A stretch of 45,056 nt of DNA from Bacteroidaceae bacterium (GCA_017503235.1 JAFVTL010000120.1:1-45056); one strand, 5' to 3'; counted from the stretch's first letter, positions 34,059-43,262 are shown. Notes: a model not told the origin generated them from the sequence alone. Translations and numbers: made by a program.

Positions 34059-35246
34059 ATGGGATTATTACAAGAAAAATTCAGCAAGTATAGAGTGCCT
34101 CAAGAATACATGGCCATGGGTGTATATCCCTATTTCCGTGAAATCGACAGTGCACAAGATACTGAAGTCATGATGGATGGCAAGAAGGTGCTGATGTTCG
34201 GTTCCAATTCATATATGGGCCTCACTTACGAACCTCGAATCGTGGAAGCAGCCATCAAAGCCACCCGCAAATATGGCACCGGATGCGCCGGTTCCCGCTT
34301 CTTGAACGGTACACTCGACCTTCACATCCAATTGGAACACGAACTCGCAGAATTCTTGGGCAAGGATGAATGTCTGGTTTTCCCGACAGGATTTACTGTA
34401 AACGAAGGAGTCATCCCGACATTGGTTGACCGCAAGGACTATATCATTTGTGATGACCGCGACCATGCCTCTATCGTTGACGGCCGTCGTCTTTCGTTTG
34501 CCACCCAATTGAAATACAAGCACAACGACATGGAATCTTTGGAAAAGGAACTCCAGAAATGTGCTCCCGAATCGGTGAAGCTGATTGTCGTTGACGGTGT
34601 ATTCTCCATGGAAGGTGACTTGGCTCCATTGCCGGAAATCGTGAAATTGAAAGAAAAATACAATGCCAGCATCATGGTGGACGAAGCTCACGGCATGGGC
34701 GTGTTCGGTCGTCAGGGCCGTGGTGTTTGTAACCATTTCGGTGTAACCGACCAGGTGGATGTCATCATGGGTACTTTCTCCAAGTCCTTCGCATCACTCG
34801 GTGGTTTTGTTGCCGCCGACAAGGATACCATCAACTGGGTACGTCATACAGCCCGTTCCTACATCTTCCAGGCATCTTGTACACCCGCTTCTACAGCCGC
34901 TGCTCTCGAAGCATTGCACATCTTCCAGGAAGAGCCCGAACGTCAGGAAAATCTGTGGAAGATTACCAACTACGCTTTGGAAAGCTTCCGTCAGGCAGGC
35001 TTTGAAATAGGTGAGACCGAAAGTCCGATCATCCCGTTGTATGTGCGCGATGCTGAAAAGACTTTCATGGCTACCAAGATGGCATTCGATGAAGGTGTAT
35101 TCATCAATCCGGTTATTCCACCGGCTTGCGCACCGCAAGACACTTTGCTTCGTTTCGCACTCATGGCTACTCACACCAAGGAACAAGTGGACATGGCCGT
35201 AGAAAAGCTGACCAAGATATTCAAGTCGTTGGAAGTTATTAAATAA
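34059..35246 (+). CDS. spt: serine palmitoyltransferase-like alpha-oxoamine synthase
   Basis: 395-residue PLP enzyme that condenses serine with an acyl-CoA to 3-ketosphinganine, the first step of sphingolipid synthesis, a hallmark of Bacteroides and relatives. Active-site features: Lys242 in TFSKSFASLGG, His136 in DRDHASIVDG, Asp208 in VDEAHG. The alpha-oxoamine family also includes glycine C-acetyltransferase (Kbl) and BioF; the N-terminus (YRVPQEYMAMGVYPYFREI) and the lack of biotin or threonine genes nearby favour Spt. It has its own promoter and a strong terminator, and is divergent from a lipid kinase. Confidence 0.85.
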   Translation: MGLLQEKFSKYRVPQEYMAMGVYPYFREIDSAQDTEVMMDGKKVLMFGSNSYMGLTYEPRIVEAAIKATRKYGTGCAGSRFLNGTLDLHIQLEHELAEFLGKDECLVFPTGFTVNEGVIPTLVDRKDYIICDDRDHASIVDGRRLSFATQLKYKHNDMESLEKELQKCAPESVKLIVVDGVFSMEGDLAPLPEIVKLKEKYNASIMVDEAHGMGVFGRQGRGVCNHFGVTDQVDVIMGTFSKSFASLGGFVAADKDTINWVRHTARSYIFQASCTPASTAAALEALHIFQEEPERQENLWKITNYALESFRQAGFEIGETESPIIPLYVRDAEKTFMATKMAFDEGVFINPVIPPACAPQDTLLRFALMATHTKEQVDMAVEKLTKIFKSLEVIK

Positions 35247-35272
35247 TGGATATTCTCCTTTAATAATTTAGG

Positions 35273-35304
35273 AAGAGGATGTGTTCGCACATCCTCTTTT
35301 TTTT
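35273..35304 (+). terminator. Terminator of spt
   Basis: 11-bp stem aagaggatgtg / cacatcctctt with a ttcg tetraloop and a long T-run, 26 nt after the stop. Confidence 0.88.
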
Positions 35305-35345
35305 GTGAAGTGCCACGACTCACACCACACCAGTAATCACGCATT

Positions 35346-35635
35346 GTCATGCAGAGGAACGTAGTGACGAAGCATCTTGTTATCATAAAGTGGATGTTAC
35401 CGAGATCCTTCGCTACGCTCTGGATGACAAAGTTATGCCCCGTAGGGACAAGGCGTGCCTTGTCCTCATCACCAACTCATCCTTCGCAATTAAAGGACAG
35501 GGCACGCCCTGTCCCTACAGTATTAATTCTGCGTGCCATTGCGTCAGCATAAACAATTCATCCGCATGGCAAAATGAAAGATCCGCGGTCATCCGTATTA
35601 TCTGCGTCATCTGTGTGCCATTGCATCAATCATAA
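35346..35635. repeat. Repeat mosaic between spt and the helicase-nuclease
   Basis: Contains the gtcatgcagaggaac repeat (35346-35429), two 9-2-9 palindromes (35446-35465, 35495-35514) and a degenerate copy of the ctgcgtcatctg element (about 35571-35630). No gene is seen. Confidence 0.75.
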
Positions 35636-35671
35636 ATCAGAAATCATCCATCATAAATCAAAATATTTCAC

Positions 35672-35679
35672 TACATTCG
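35672..35679 (+). promoter_or_regulatory. Possible -7 box for the helicase-nuclease
   Basis: tacattcg matches TAnnTTTG at seven of eight positions, 27 nt before the GTG start. Confidence 0.35.
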
Positions 35680-35706
35680 CAGAATCAATCATTTAGTTAT
35701 AGAACT

Positions 35707-38700
35707 GTGGATAATTACGAAATCAAGCCTGCCGACAATGGACAGCCGTTAACCAAACAGATGATTTGGGAACGAAAGCTGCTCGACTTCTCACTGCGTA
35801 ACAACCTGATCAATATCCGCTTCGGAAAACGGGTGCTACAACTCAACATCAAGCCCAGCGAACTGGAAGACCGCATTTACGACGGAGAAACCTTGCAATT
35901 GGATTGCGAAAACACCGCCTGTGATGCAGAATCCGAACTCCAGACAGCCTTGAAATTCATCTATCGTACCTCACGGACCGCTATGGAAGAGAACGGAGCC
36001 AATTCGCTGTTCTTGGCGCTCGGCACCCTCCAATGGTACGAAACACCCAAGAATGAGAAAGCACGACTGGCGCCTATCTTGCTATTGCCGGTAGAGATTA
36101 TCCGCAAAGGAGGAAAAATCGGTTATGTCATACGAGGACGCGATGAAGACATCATTCTGAACATCACCCTCATAGAATTCCTCAAACAACAGTTCAAGAT
36201 TGATATCAGTAACATGAACCCACTGCCCAAAGACGAGAAAGGGGTAGATGTACCCGCCGTCTTTGAGACCCTTCGCCAGCACATTGCCTCGCAGCAAGGA
36301 TGGGAAGTACAGGAAAACTCCATGCTGGGCATTTTCTCTTTCAACAAGTTCGTGATGTGGAACGACATCCACACCAACGCCGACAAACTGAAGGAAAACG
36401 TCATCCTCGCCAGCTTGATGGAGAACCGAATCACCTGGGAGGACCAGACTCCCGATGCCGATGCCCGTCAGGCCGACAAGACCTGGGAACCTGCCCAGTT
36501 CTCCATACCCCTCGATGTGGACTCCTCACAACTGGAAGCCGTCATCGAATCGGGCGAAGGGAAAAGCTTTATCCTGCACGGTCCTCCGGGAACCGGTAAG
36601 TCACAGACCATCACCAACATGATAGCCAACGCCCTCTATCGGGGCAAGCGCGTCCTGTTTGTAGCCGAAAAGATGGCTGCCCTCCACGTGGTACAGAAAA
36701 GACTGACCCGCATCGGACTTGATCCATTCTGCCTGGAACTGCACTCCAACAAAGTGACCAAGACCCATTTCTTGTCGCAGATGCAACAAGCGCTGGATGC
36801 AATCCACATCCTGCCGCCTGAGGAATATGAAAACATTTCATCCCAGCTGTTCCAACGCCGTCAGGAACTCATCCGCTACATGGAAGCCCTCCACCGGCCA
36901 CAAGCCAACGGCTATTCATTGTACGACTGCATCACCCGCTACCTGTCTATCGATGGAGAAGAAATGCCAGTCGAAGCATCCCAATTCACGTCCATTACCC
37001 GTGAACAGACTGCAGGCATCCGCGAAAAGTTGATGGAACTCGATACCATCTTCCAGATAAGCGGCCATCCTTCCCAACATCCGTTGGAAGGTCTGGAACC
37101 GCTCAACGCCACACAGGAAAGCACCCGTCAGTTGAAGGACACTTTGCAGCAGTTCCGCCAACAGTTGCAAGAACACGCCACCCTCCAGCATTTCACCTCA
37201 CAGACAACGGAACTCCTTGAAAAGCAAGCAACTGACCATCCCGAATGGATGAACCGGCTGAAAACAGACAACGATACTTCTTGGATGCTAACCGAATTGA
37301 ACAATCAATTGCAAAAGGAATGGGAGAGGCTGCAAGCCAAATGGTTCCTTCCCAAGTTCTTCGGCAAACGGAATTTCATCAAGCAATATCAGCAAAGACA
37401 GGAAAATGCCTCTCAAGCCCTGAACCGGACCTACACGCAATTGCAGGAAATGGCTCATATCCAACTTCCGGAAGACGGTTCGGTTACAGCCATCATCAGC
37501 GATATTGACCGCTGGTTGGAAAACCTACACTCACTCAGAGACTGGCACCAATGGTGTATCCGCAAGCATGCACTCGAAGAACAAGGCCTGTCACCGGTCA
37601 TCAAGTACCTCATCGACAACCAACTGACCGCAAAACAGACCACAGACGCCTTCTTCAAGGGTCTCTACCACCAATGGGCCATGCAGACAGTCGATTCGGA
37701 CGAATCCTTGCGGATGTTCAACGGACTCATCTTCGAAGAGCTCATCCAGAAATACAAACAGCTGACAGCCGATTTCCAGGAACTGACCAAGAAAGAATTG
37801 TACTGCCGACTGGCTTCGCGCATCCCGTCGCTGACCATCGAAGCGGCTGCAAGTTCCGAAATGGGAATCCTGAAACGCAACATCACCAACGGCGGACGTG
37901 GCACCTCCATCCGAAAGCTCATCGACCAGATACCGACTCTGCTGCCTAAATTGTGTCCATGTATGCTCATGAGCCCCATCTCGGTAGCCCAGTACATCGA
38001 TCTTGACACCGACAAGTTCGACATCGTCATATTTGACGAAGCCTCGCAGATGCCTACCAGCGAAGCGGTAGGAGCCATTGCCCGAGGCAAGTCATTGATT
38101 GTAGTGGGCGATCCGAAGCAGATGCCGCCCACCAGTTTCTTCGCCTCCGTACAGGTCGATGAAGAAGAGGCGCAATACGACGATCTGGAAAGCATCCTCG
38201 ACGACTGTATCGCCTTGTCCATCCCATCCCGTTATCTCACCTGGCACTACCGAAGCAAACACGAAAGTCTCATTGCCTTCAGCAACAGCGAATACTACGA
38301 AGGCAAGCTGCATACCTTCCCGTCGGTGGACGACCGCCTTTCCAAGGTCAGCCTCGTCAAAGTGGACGGCACCTACGACAAGGGTAAGTCACGCTGCAAC
38401 CGGGAGGAAGCGGAAGCCATCGTCCATGAAATCATCCGTCGCCTTCAATCGGCCGAAGATGCCGGCAAGAGCATCGGTGTCGTATCGTTCAGCCAAGTGC
38501 AGCAACACCTCATCGAAGATATTCTGCTCGAAGAATTGGGCAAACATCCTGAATTGGAACAGAAAGCTTTCCAATGTGAAGAGCCTATCTTCGTCAAGAA
38601 CTTGGAAAATGTACAGGGCGACGAACGCGACATCATCCTGTTCTCCATCGGATACGGCCCCGACGAAGAGGGACGGGTATCCATGAACTTCGGACCCTTG

Positions 38701-39855
38701 AACAACCAGGGAGGGGAACGCCGCTTGAATGTGGCCGTATCGCGTGCCCGCTATGAAATGATGATATTCTCCACCTTGCGGGCCGAACAGATTGACCTCC
38801 GGCGTTCACAGGCCAAGGGGGTAGAAGGACTGAAGAAGTTCCTCGAGTTCGCCGAAAAAGGGAACCGGGCACTTCCTGTCATCCCCAATGGAAGCGAGAA
38901 CGAACAAAGCATTGTCAACCACATCGCCGAAGAACTGCGCCGACAGAACTTCGAGGTGGACACTTGGGTAGGACGCTCGTGCTTCAAGATTGACCTGGCC
39001 GTACTCCATCCGCAGCACCCCGAACAATACCTGTTGGGCATCCTCTGCGACGGCAAGAACTACTACGAAACCAAGACCACCCGCGACCGTGAAATCGTAC
39101 AGCCCAACGTGCTCCGTTCGTTGGATTGGAACCTCATGCGCATCTGGTCGGTAGACTGGTTTGAGAACAAGGACAAGGTGATTGCCCGCATCCTCGAACG
39201 CCTCCAGCAGTTACTGAAAGGAGAGGAGGAGAGCGAAGCGGAAACCGCAGCCAAACCTACAATGACATTTAACGTAGCACAGGAAACTCCTGTAGTACAG
39301 AACAATAACCGCGAGAAAGAATATCAATTCGCACAACTACCTAAAGTAAAGGGAAACCCTACATTGGACAAAGCGTTGGCACAACCGTCTCGCATCCGCA
39401 AACAGCTGCAGGACATCCTCGAAGTGGAACAGCCGGCCACCCATAACCTGCTCTGCAAACGCATTGCCGAGTTGTGGGGCATCCGCGTATCCCCCCGTTT
39501 GCAGGCAGCGGTAGACGACGCATTGATAGGTTCCTACATCGACATGACGGACTCCGATGTACAGGCCTATTGGAGAACCAAGGAAGCTTCGTTGGATTAT
39601 CCCTATTACCGGACCAACTCCAACCGCGATGTATCCGACATTCCTTTGATTGAAATCATGAACGCTGTGCGCTATGCGGTAGAGCAGCAAGTCTCCATCC
39701 CTCAGGCCGACCTCCTCCGTTCTGCCACCCGACTGTTAGGATTCGCCCGCAAAGGTGCCTCCATCGAGTCCCAAATCAGCCGTGCCATTCAAAAATTAAT
39801 CTCCAACGGCGTCTTGGTGGAGAATGACGGAATCGTTACGAGTAGTGAAAAATGA
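35707..39855 (+). CDS. DUF4011 superfamily 1 helicase with C-terminal Vsr/MTES_1575-like nuclease and DUF3320 (Hhe-like)
   Basis: 1382 residues. N-terminal DUF4011-like region (about 15-240; WERKLLDFSLRNNLINIR); SF1 helicase with Walker A GPPGTGKS (292-299), Walker B IFDEASQMP (Asp777), GDPKQMPPTSF (from 801), NVQGDERD (968-975) and NVAVSRAR (from 1008); PD-(D/E)xK-like nuclease at about 1070-1180 with Asp1096 in FKIDLAV and Asp1115-x-Lys1117 in LCDGK, then RIWSVDWF; DUF3320 at about 1310-1378. This order resembles the single-gene Hhe (DUF4011-helicase-Vsr) anti-phage system. It starts with GTG; no upstream ATG lies in frame nearby, and the next ATG (35761) would trim 18 residues. It is monocistronic and lies among repeats. 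Confidence 0.88.
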   Translation: MDNYEIKPADNGQPLTKQMIWERKLLDFSLRNNLINIRFGKRVLQLNIKPSELEDRIYDGETLQLDCENTACDAESELQTALKFIYRTSRTAMEENGANSLFLALGTLQWYETPKNEKARLAPILLLPVEIIRKGGKIGYVIRGRDEDIILNITLIEFLKQQFKIDISNMNPLPKDEKGVDVPAVFETLRQHIASQQGWEVQENSMLGIFSFNKFVMWNDIHTNADKLKENVILASLMENRITWEDQTPDADARQADKTWEPAQFSIPLDVDSSQLEAVIESGEGKSFILHGPPGTGKSQTITNMIANALYRGKRVLFVAEKMAALHVVQKRLTRIGLDPFCLELHSNKVTKTHFLSQMQQALDAIHILPPEEYENISSQLFQRRQELIRYMEALHRPQANGYSLYDCITRYLSIDGEEMPVEASQFTSITREQTAGIREKLMELDTIFQISGHPSQHPLEGLEPLNATQESTRQLKDTLQQFRQQLQEHATLQHFTSQTTELLEKQATDHPEWMNRLKTDNDTSWMLTELNNQLQKEWERLQAKWFLPKFFGKRNFIKQYQQRQENASQALNRTYTQLQEMAHIQLPEDGSVTAIISDIDRWLENLHSLRDWHQWCIRKHALEEQGLSPVIKYLIDNQLTAKQTTDAFFKGLYHQWAMQTVDSDESLRMFNGLIFEELIQKYKQLTADFQELTKKELYCRLASRIPSLTIEAAASSEMGILKRNITNGGRGTSIRKLIDQIPTLLPKLCPCMLMSPISVAQYIDLDTDKFDIVIFDEASQMPTSEAVGAIARGKSLIVVGDPKQMPPTSFFASVQVDEEEAQYDDLESILDDCIALSIPSRYLTWHYRSKHESLIAFSNSEYYEGKLHTFPSVDDRLSKVSLVKVDGTYDKGKSRCNREEAEAIVHEIIRRLQSAEDAGKSIGVVSFSQVQQHLIEDILLEELGKHPELEQKAFQCEEPIFVKNLENVQGDERDIILFSIGYGPDEEGRVSMNFGPLNNQGGERRLNVAVSRARYEMMIFSTLRAEQIDLRRSQAKGVEGLKKFLEFAEKGNRALPVIPNGSENEQSIVNHIAEELRRQNFEVDTWVGRSCFKIDLAVLHPQHPEQYLLGILCDGKNYYETKTTRDREIVQPNVLRSLDWNLMRIWSVDWFENKDKVIARILERLQQLLKGEEESEAETAAKPTMTFNVAQETPVVQNNNREKEYQFAQLPKVKGNPTLDKALAQPSRIRKQLQDILEVEQPATHNLLCKRIAELWGIRVSPRLQAAVDDALIGSYIDMTDSDVQAYWRTKEASLDYPYYRTNSNRDVSDIPLIEIMNAVRYAVEQQVSIPQADLLRSATRLLGFARKGASIESQISRAIQKLISNGVLVENDGIVTSSEK

Positions 39856-39869
39856 CACAACAAGTAAAC

Positions 39870-40100
39870 AACCTGAAGGTTGAACAGATTTTCAGCGAAC
39901 AAACAACCAATTAATGAAACAACCTGAAAGGTTGAACAGATTATTAGCCGGGGGCTTTCAAGCCCTCGGAATGAAAATAAAAGAGATATAATGTAAACAG
40001 TTCAGCCTTCAGGCTGGGGGTGGAGGAGGAAACAATCAATCATCATCCCACGGGTTTAAAAACCCGCGGCTAATACAGATTCAGTCTTACAGACTGTATG
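39870..40100. repeat. Cluster of six small hairpins with alike loops
   Basis: Hairpins at 39870-39881, 39921-39933, 39948-39969, 40003-40016, 40048-40069 and 40082-40096. Stems differ (aacc/ggtt, gggc/gccc, agcc/ggct, gggt/accc, agtct/agact), but loops are ttca, tttca, ttta or ttac on one strand. Linkers share gaacagatt and ggctaat. The rest of 39856-40200 is A/T-rich with no gene. Confidence 0.7.
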
Positions 40101-40205
40101 ATAAATTGTATCAAAATCCGACAACTATCAAACTGTAATCCCAATCAAGTCAACATATAAATTAATTCCAGCCCCATCATTTATTTAAAAAAAAGGGGAG
40201 AATGC

Positions 40206-40236
40206 TTGCACATTTCAAAAGAAAGACCTACATTTG
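40206..40236 (+). promoter_or_regulatory. Promoter of the tRNA-Pro pair
   Basis: ttg (40206-40208), 20-nt spacer, tacatttg (40229-40236), 25 nt before the first tRNA. Confidence 0.7.
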
Positions 40237-40261
40237 CATCGCTTTTGAAAAAACATCGATT

Positions 40262-40336
40262 CGGGATGTAGCGCAGTCCGGTTAGCGCACCTGCTTTGGG
40301 AGCAGGGGGTCCCAGGTTCGAATCCTGGTATCCCGA
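40262..40336 (+). tRNA. tRNA-Pro (anticodon TGG), copy 1
   Basis: 75 nt; acceptor CGGGATG/TATCCCG (closing G-T), anticodon arm CCTGC-TTTGGGA-GCAGG gives TGG, T arm GGTTCGAATCC. CCA not encoded. Confidence 0.97.
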
Positions 40337-40375
40337 CAGACAAATTTTTCATAACACATTTTTTAATTGGTTATT

Positions 40376-40450
40376 CGGGATGTAGCGCAGTCCGGTTAGC
40401 GCACCTGCTTTGGGAGCAGGGGGTCCCAGGTTCGAATCCTGGTATCCCGA
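40376..40450 (+). tRNA. tRNA-Pro (anticodon TGG), copy 2
   Basis: 75 nt, identical to the copy at 40262-40336, 39 nt downstream of it; the att just before both copies is also shared. Confidence 0.97.
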
Positions 40451-40648
40451 CAAGAATAGGATTTACGTGAGTAAGTCCTATTTTTGTTTCTATATTCAAA
40501 TAATTATTCCATATAACCAACGAACTAACCGTTGCAAATACACATTACTTTTCTTAATGATCTAATGAATACTATTTACTTTCTCAGCCCAATCTAATTA
40601 TCTTTATAAGTTTTTTTTATAAAATAATAGATTACATTGAAAAATTAT
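40451..40648. other. A/T-rich gap after the tRNA-Pro pair
   Basis: aggattta-cgtgag-taagtccta followed by ttttt is a likely terminator (about 40457-40488). The rest is A/T-rich with no gene or repeat I recognise. Confidence 0.5.
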
Positions 40649-40656
40649 TACTTTTG
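40649..40656 (+). promoter_or_regulatory. -7 box for the GH9-like gene
   Basis: tacttttg, exact TAnnTTTG, 71 nt before the start. The leader holds a hairpin atggac / gtccat at 40671-40693. Confidence 0.5.
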
Positions 40657-40727
40657 TAATATCAAAATAAATGGACAAGATATTTAAGTCCATATAAGTG
40701 ACTTTTTAATTTACCAATTATTATATC

Positions 40728-43262
40728 ATGAAAAAGACAACAATGTTTTCAATGGTGGCGATGCTGATGACAGCATGCAGCCAATCACCCGACCAGGAGC
40801 TGAAACTGAATGACCTGGAGTATTTCGAAAGACAAGGGGTGAATGTATTAGTGTACAGCAATGACTTTTCGGGTGGGTTCAATGACGAGAAGAACTCGGG
40901 GATTGAACTGATTCACCATGGAGTGAGAACTGCACAAGGGGGTGCGGTGAGACTGTCGAACACTCCGGAGCAATGGGACTTGGTACCGGCTTCGCCCATC
41001 AGAAAGGTGGACAAGGAGAATGGTTCCATCGAAGTGGGGCTGAGGTATGAAGATTATGATTTCGATTCGAGAGTAGTGGTGACTGCCAAGGGTAAGGCAG
41101 TGGAAATAGCTGTATATCTGGACAAGCCGGTGCCTGAGGAACTGGAAGGGGATGCGGGATTCAATCTGGAATTCTTGCCTTCCCAATATTGGAACAAGGC
41201 GTACGTGATGGATGGAAGATATAACCGATTCCCCAAATATGCCGTCAGTGGTACCATCACCCGTCCGAATTCGGAAAAGGTAAAGCAATTCAAGGGTTAC
41301 AAGACTTATGACGACCGTGGTACAGACCGATTCATCGACCCGCTGCCATTGGAAACCGGCAAGTCGTTGTTGCTGGCTCCAGACGATCCGGAACGAATGG
41401 TGAAGATTACTGCTGAAGATGCTGAGCTGTCATTATACGACGGACGTATGCTGGCTCAGAACGGATGGTTTGTAGTGAGAAGTGTGCTGCCAACCGGACA
41501 GACCGGAAAGGTGCTGACTTGGACGGTTGAACCGAACGCCATCGAAAACTGGATCAGAAAACCGAACATCGGCTTCTCACAAATGGGTTACTTGCCTGAC
41601 CAACCGAAGATTTCAGTGATTGAACTGGACAAGAAGGACCAGCCGGAAACGCAGGCTGCCGTATACCGCATTGATGAAAACGGCCAAGAATCAAAGGTTT
41701 TCACCGGAAAGATTGAGCCATGGGGAGACTACTTCAAGTATCATTATGTGAAGTTTGACTTTACGGCTTTGCAGGAACCGGGTATCTACTACATCCAATA
41801 TGGTGACCACAAGACCAACAACTTCATCATCAGCAAGGATGTGTATGCCAACATGACGGATGCAACCAGCGATGTGTGGATTCCGATTCACATGAACCAC
41901 ATGTTCGTCAGTGACGCTTACCGTGTATGGCACGGAGAGCCGTTCAAGGAAGGTTACTTGCAGGCTCCACCGAGCACAGACCACTTTGACCTGCACGGAC
42001 AAGGCCCGACCACTGACACGAAGTACAAACCTCTGGAACTGATTCCGGGACTGAATGTGGGCGGTTACTTCGACGCCGGTGACTTTGACATTGAAACAGG
42101 TTCGAACATCAACGTGGTGCAGAACTTCGTTTCCATCTGGGAAGTGTTCAAGCCGATGCGCGACAAGACCTTCGTAGACGAAAAGCAACGTTATGTGGAA
42201 CTGCACAGACCGGACGGAACACCGGATATCCTGCAATTCATCGAACACGGTACATTGAACTTGGTGGCACAGGCCGAAAACATCGGACACATGTCGCAGA
42301 CACTTTCCAACTCTGTATTGGACAACTATCACCACTTGGGTGACGCTGCTTCCATCACCGACGGATTGAGATACAACCCGAACCTCGGTCCTTATGAAAA
42401 ATCGGCCGACGGTAAGTATAGCGGTGTGAAGGATGACATGTGGGCTTTCACCAGCCGTAATCCTTCCCTGGACTTGAGAGCTGCCAATATGTTCGCTGCT
42501 GCCAGCCATGCCTTGAAGGGATATAACGACGAACTTTCGGACCGTGCGCTGAAGCAGTCCAAGCGACTGATGAAGGAAGCGAATGACCTGTTGGCACAAA
42601 GAAAGGAAAGCAGCAACCGCAGAAGAAACAATGAAAATGACAATGCAGGTACCAACCTGCAGCTCTATGTGGCAACCGGCGAACAACCGTATCTGGACAA
42701 GTTCCAAGAACAAATCTGGCCATCGTTGGACCGCAACGTGAGCAACAACATCAAGACAGCCTTGGATGCCATCCCGCACATGGATGAAGCCTACAAGGAA
42801 AAACTCCGTCCGTATGTAGAAAAGTACAAGGAATATGTATTGAGTCTGGAAGAAGACAATCCTTACGGTATGCCTATCGGATTGGGTAACTGGGCCGGTG
42901 GTGGCGCGGTCACCGGATTTGGTACCGCATTGTGCTTTGCCAGCAAGTACTACCCGGAAATCATCGACAAGAGCCATGCTTTCAAGGTGGCTAACTGGTT
43001 GTTCGGATGTCATCCGTACCACAACTACTCCTTCGTGGCAGCAGTGGGTGCAGCTAGACCCAAGAATGTGTTCTACGGAAACAACCGTGCTGACTTCTCG
43101 GCCATACCGGGTAATATGGCTCCTGGATTGCTTTTCCGCAAGCCCGACCACTTTGAAAACTACGACGACTGGCCATTCTTGTGGGGACAGAACGAAGGTA
43201 CCATTGCCGGCAATACAAGCTACTTGATTTTCGGTTCGGCCTTCAAGGACCTGGTAGAATAA
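40728..43262 (+). CDS. GH9-like glycoside hydrolase lipoprotein
   Basis: 844 residues. A lipoprotein signal with lipobox MTAC (Cys17) is followed by an extra N-terminal beta-rich region (about 20-270), an Ig-like CelD_N domain (about 275-385; IGFSQMGYLPDQPK) and an (alpha/alpha)6 GH9 domain. The base motif is DAGD at 449-452 (GGYFDAGDFD) and the acid is Glu823 in WGQNEGTIAGN. GH9 enzymes cut beta-glucans by inversion; the exact substrate is unknown, and no SusC/SusD or other glycan gene is nearby. A Lys/Arg/Asn-rich insert (RKESSNRRRNNENDN) lies at about 624-638. Own promoter, leader hairpin and terminator. Confidence 0.88.
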   Translation: MKKTTMFSMVAMLMTACSQSPDQELKLNDLEYFERQGVNVLVYSNDFSGGFNDEKNSGIELIHHGVRTAQGGAVRLSNTPEQWDLVPASPIRKVDKENGSIEVGLRYEDYDFDSRVVVTAKGKAVEIAVYLDKPVPEELEGDAGFNLEFLPSQYWNKAYVMDGRYNRFPKYAVSGTITRPNSEKVKQFKGYKTYDDRGTDRFIDPLPLETGKSLLLAPDDPERMVKITAEDAELSLYDGRMLAQNGWFVVRSVLPTGQTGKVLTWTVEPNAIENWIRKPNIGFSQMGYLPDQPKISVIELDKKDQPETQAAVYRIDENGQESKVFTGKIEPWGDYFKYHYVKFDFTALQEPGIYYIQYGDHKTNNFIISKDVYANMTDATSDVWIPIHMNHMFVSDAYRVWHGEPFKEGYLQAPPSTDHFDLHGQGPTTDTKYKPLELIPGLNVGGYFDAGDFDIETGSNINVVQNFVSIWEVFKPMRDKTFVDEKQRYVELHRPDGTPDILQFIEHGTLNLVAQAENIGHMSQTLSNSVLDNYHHLGDAASITDGLRYNPNLGPYEKSADGKYSGVKDDMWAFTSRNPSLDLRAANMFAAASHALKGYNDELSDRALKQSKRLMKEANDLLAQRKESSNRRRNNENDNAGTNLQLYVATGEQPYLDKFQEQIWPSLDRNVSNNIKTALDAIPHMDEAYKEKLRPYVEKYKEYVLSLEEDNPYGMPIGLGNWAGGGAVTGFGTALCFASKYYPEIIDKSHAFKVANWLFGCHPYHNYSFVAAVGAARPKNVFYGNNRADFSAIPGNMAPGLLFRKPDHFENYDDWPFLWGQNEGTIAGNTSYLIFGSAFKDLVE

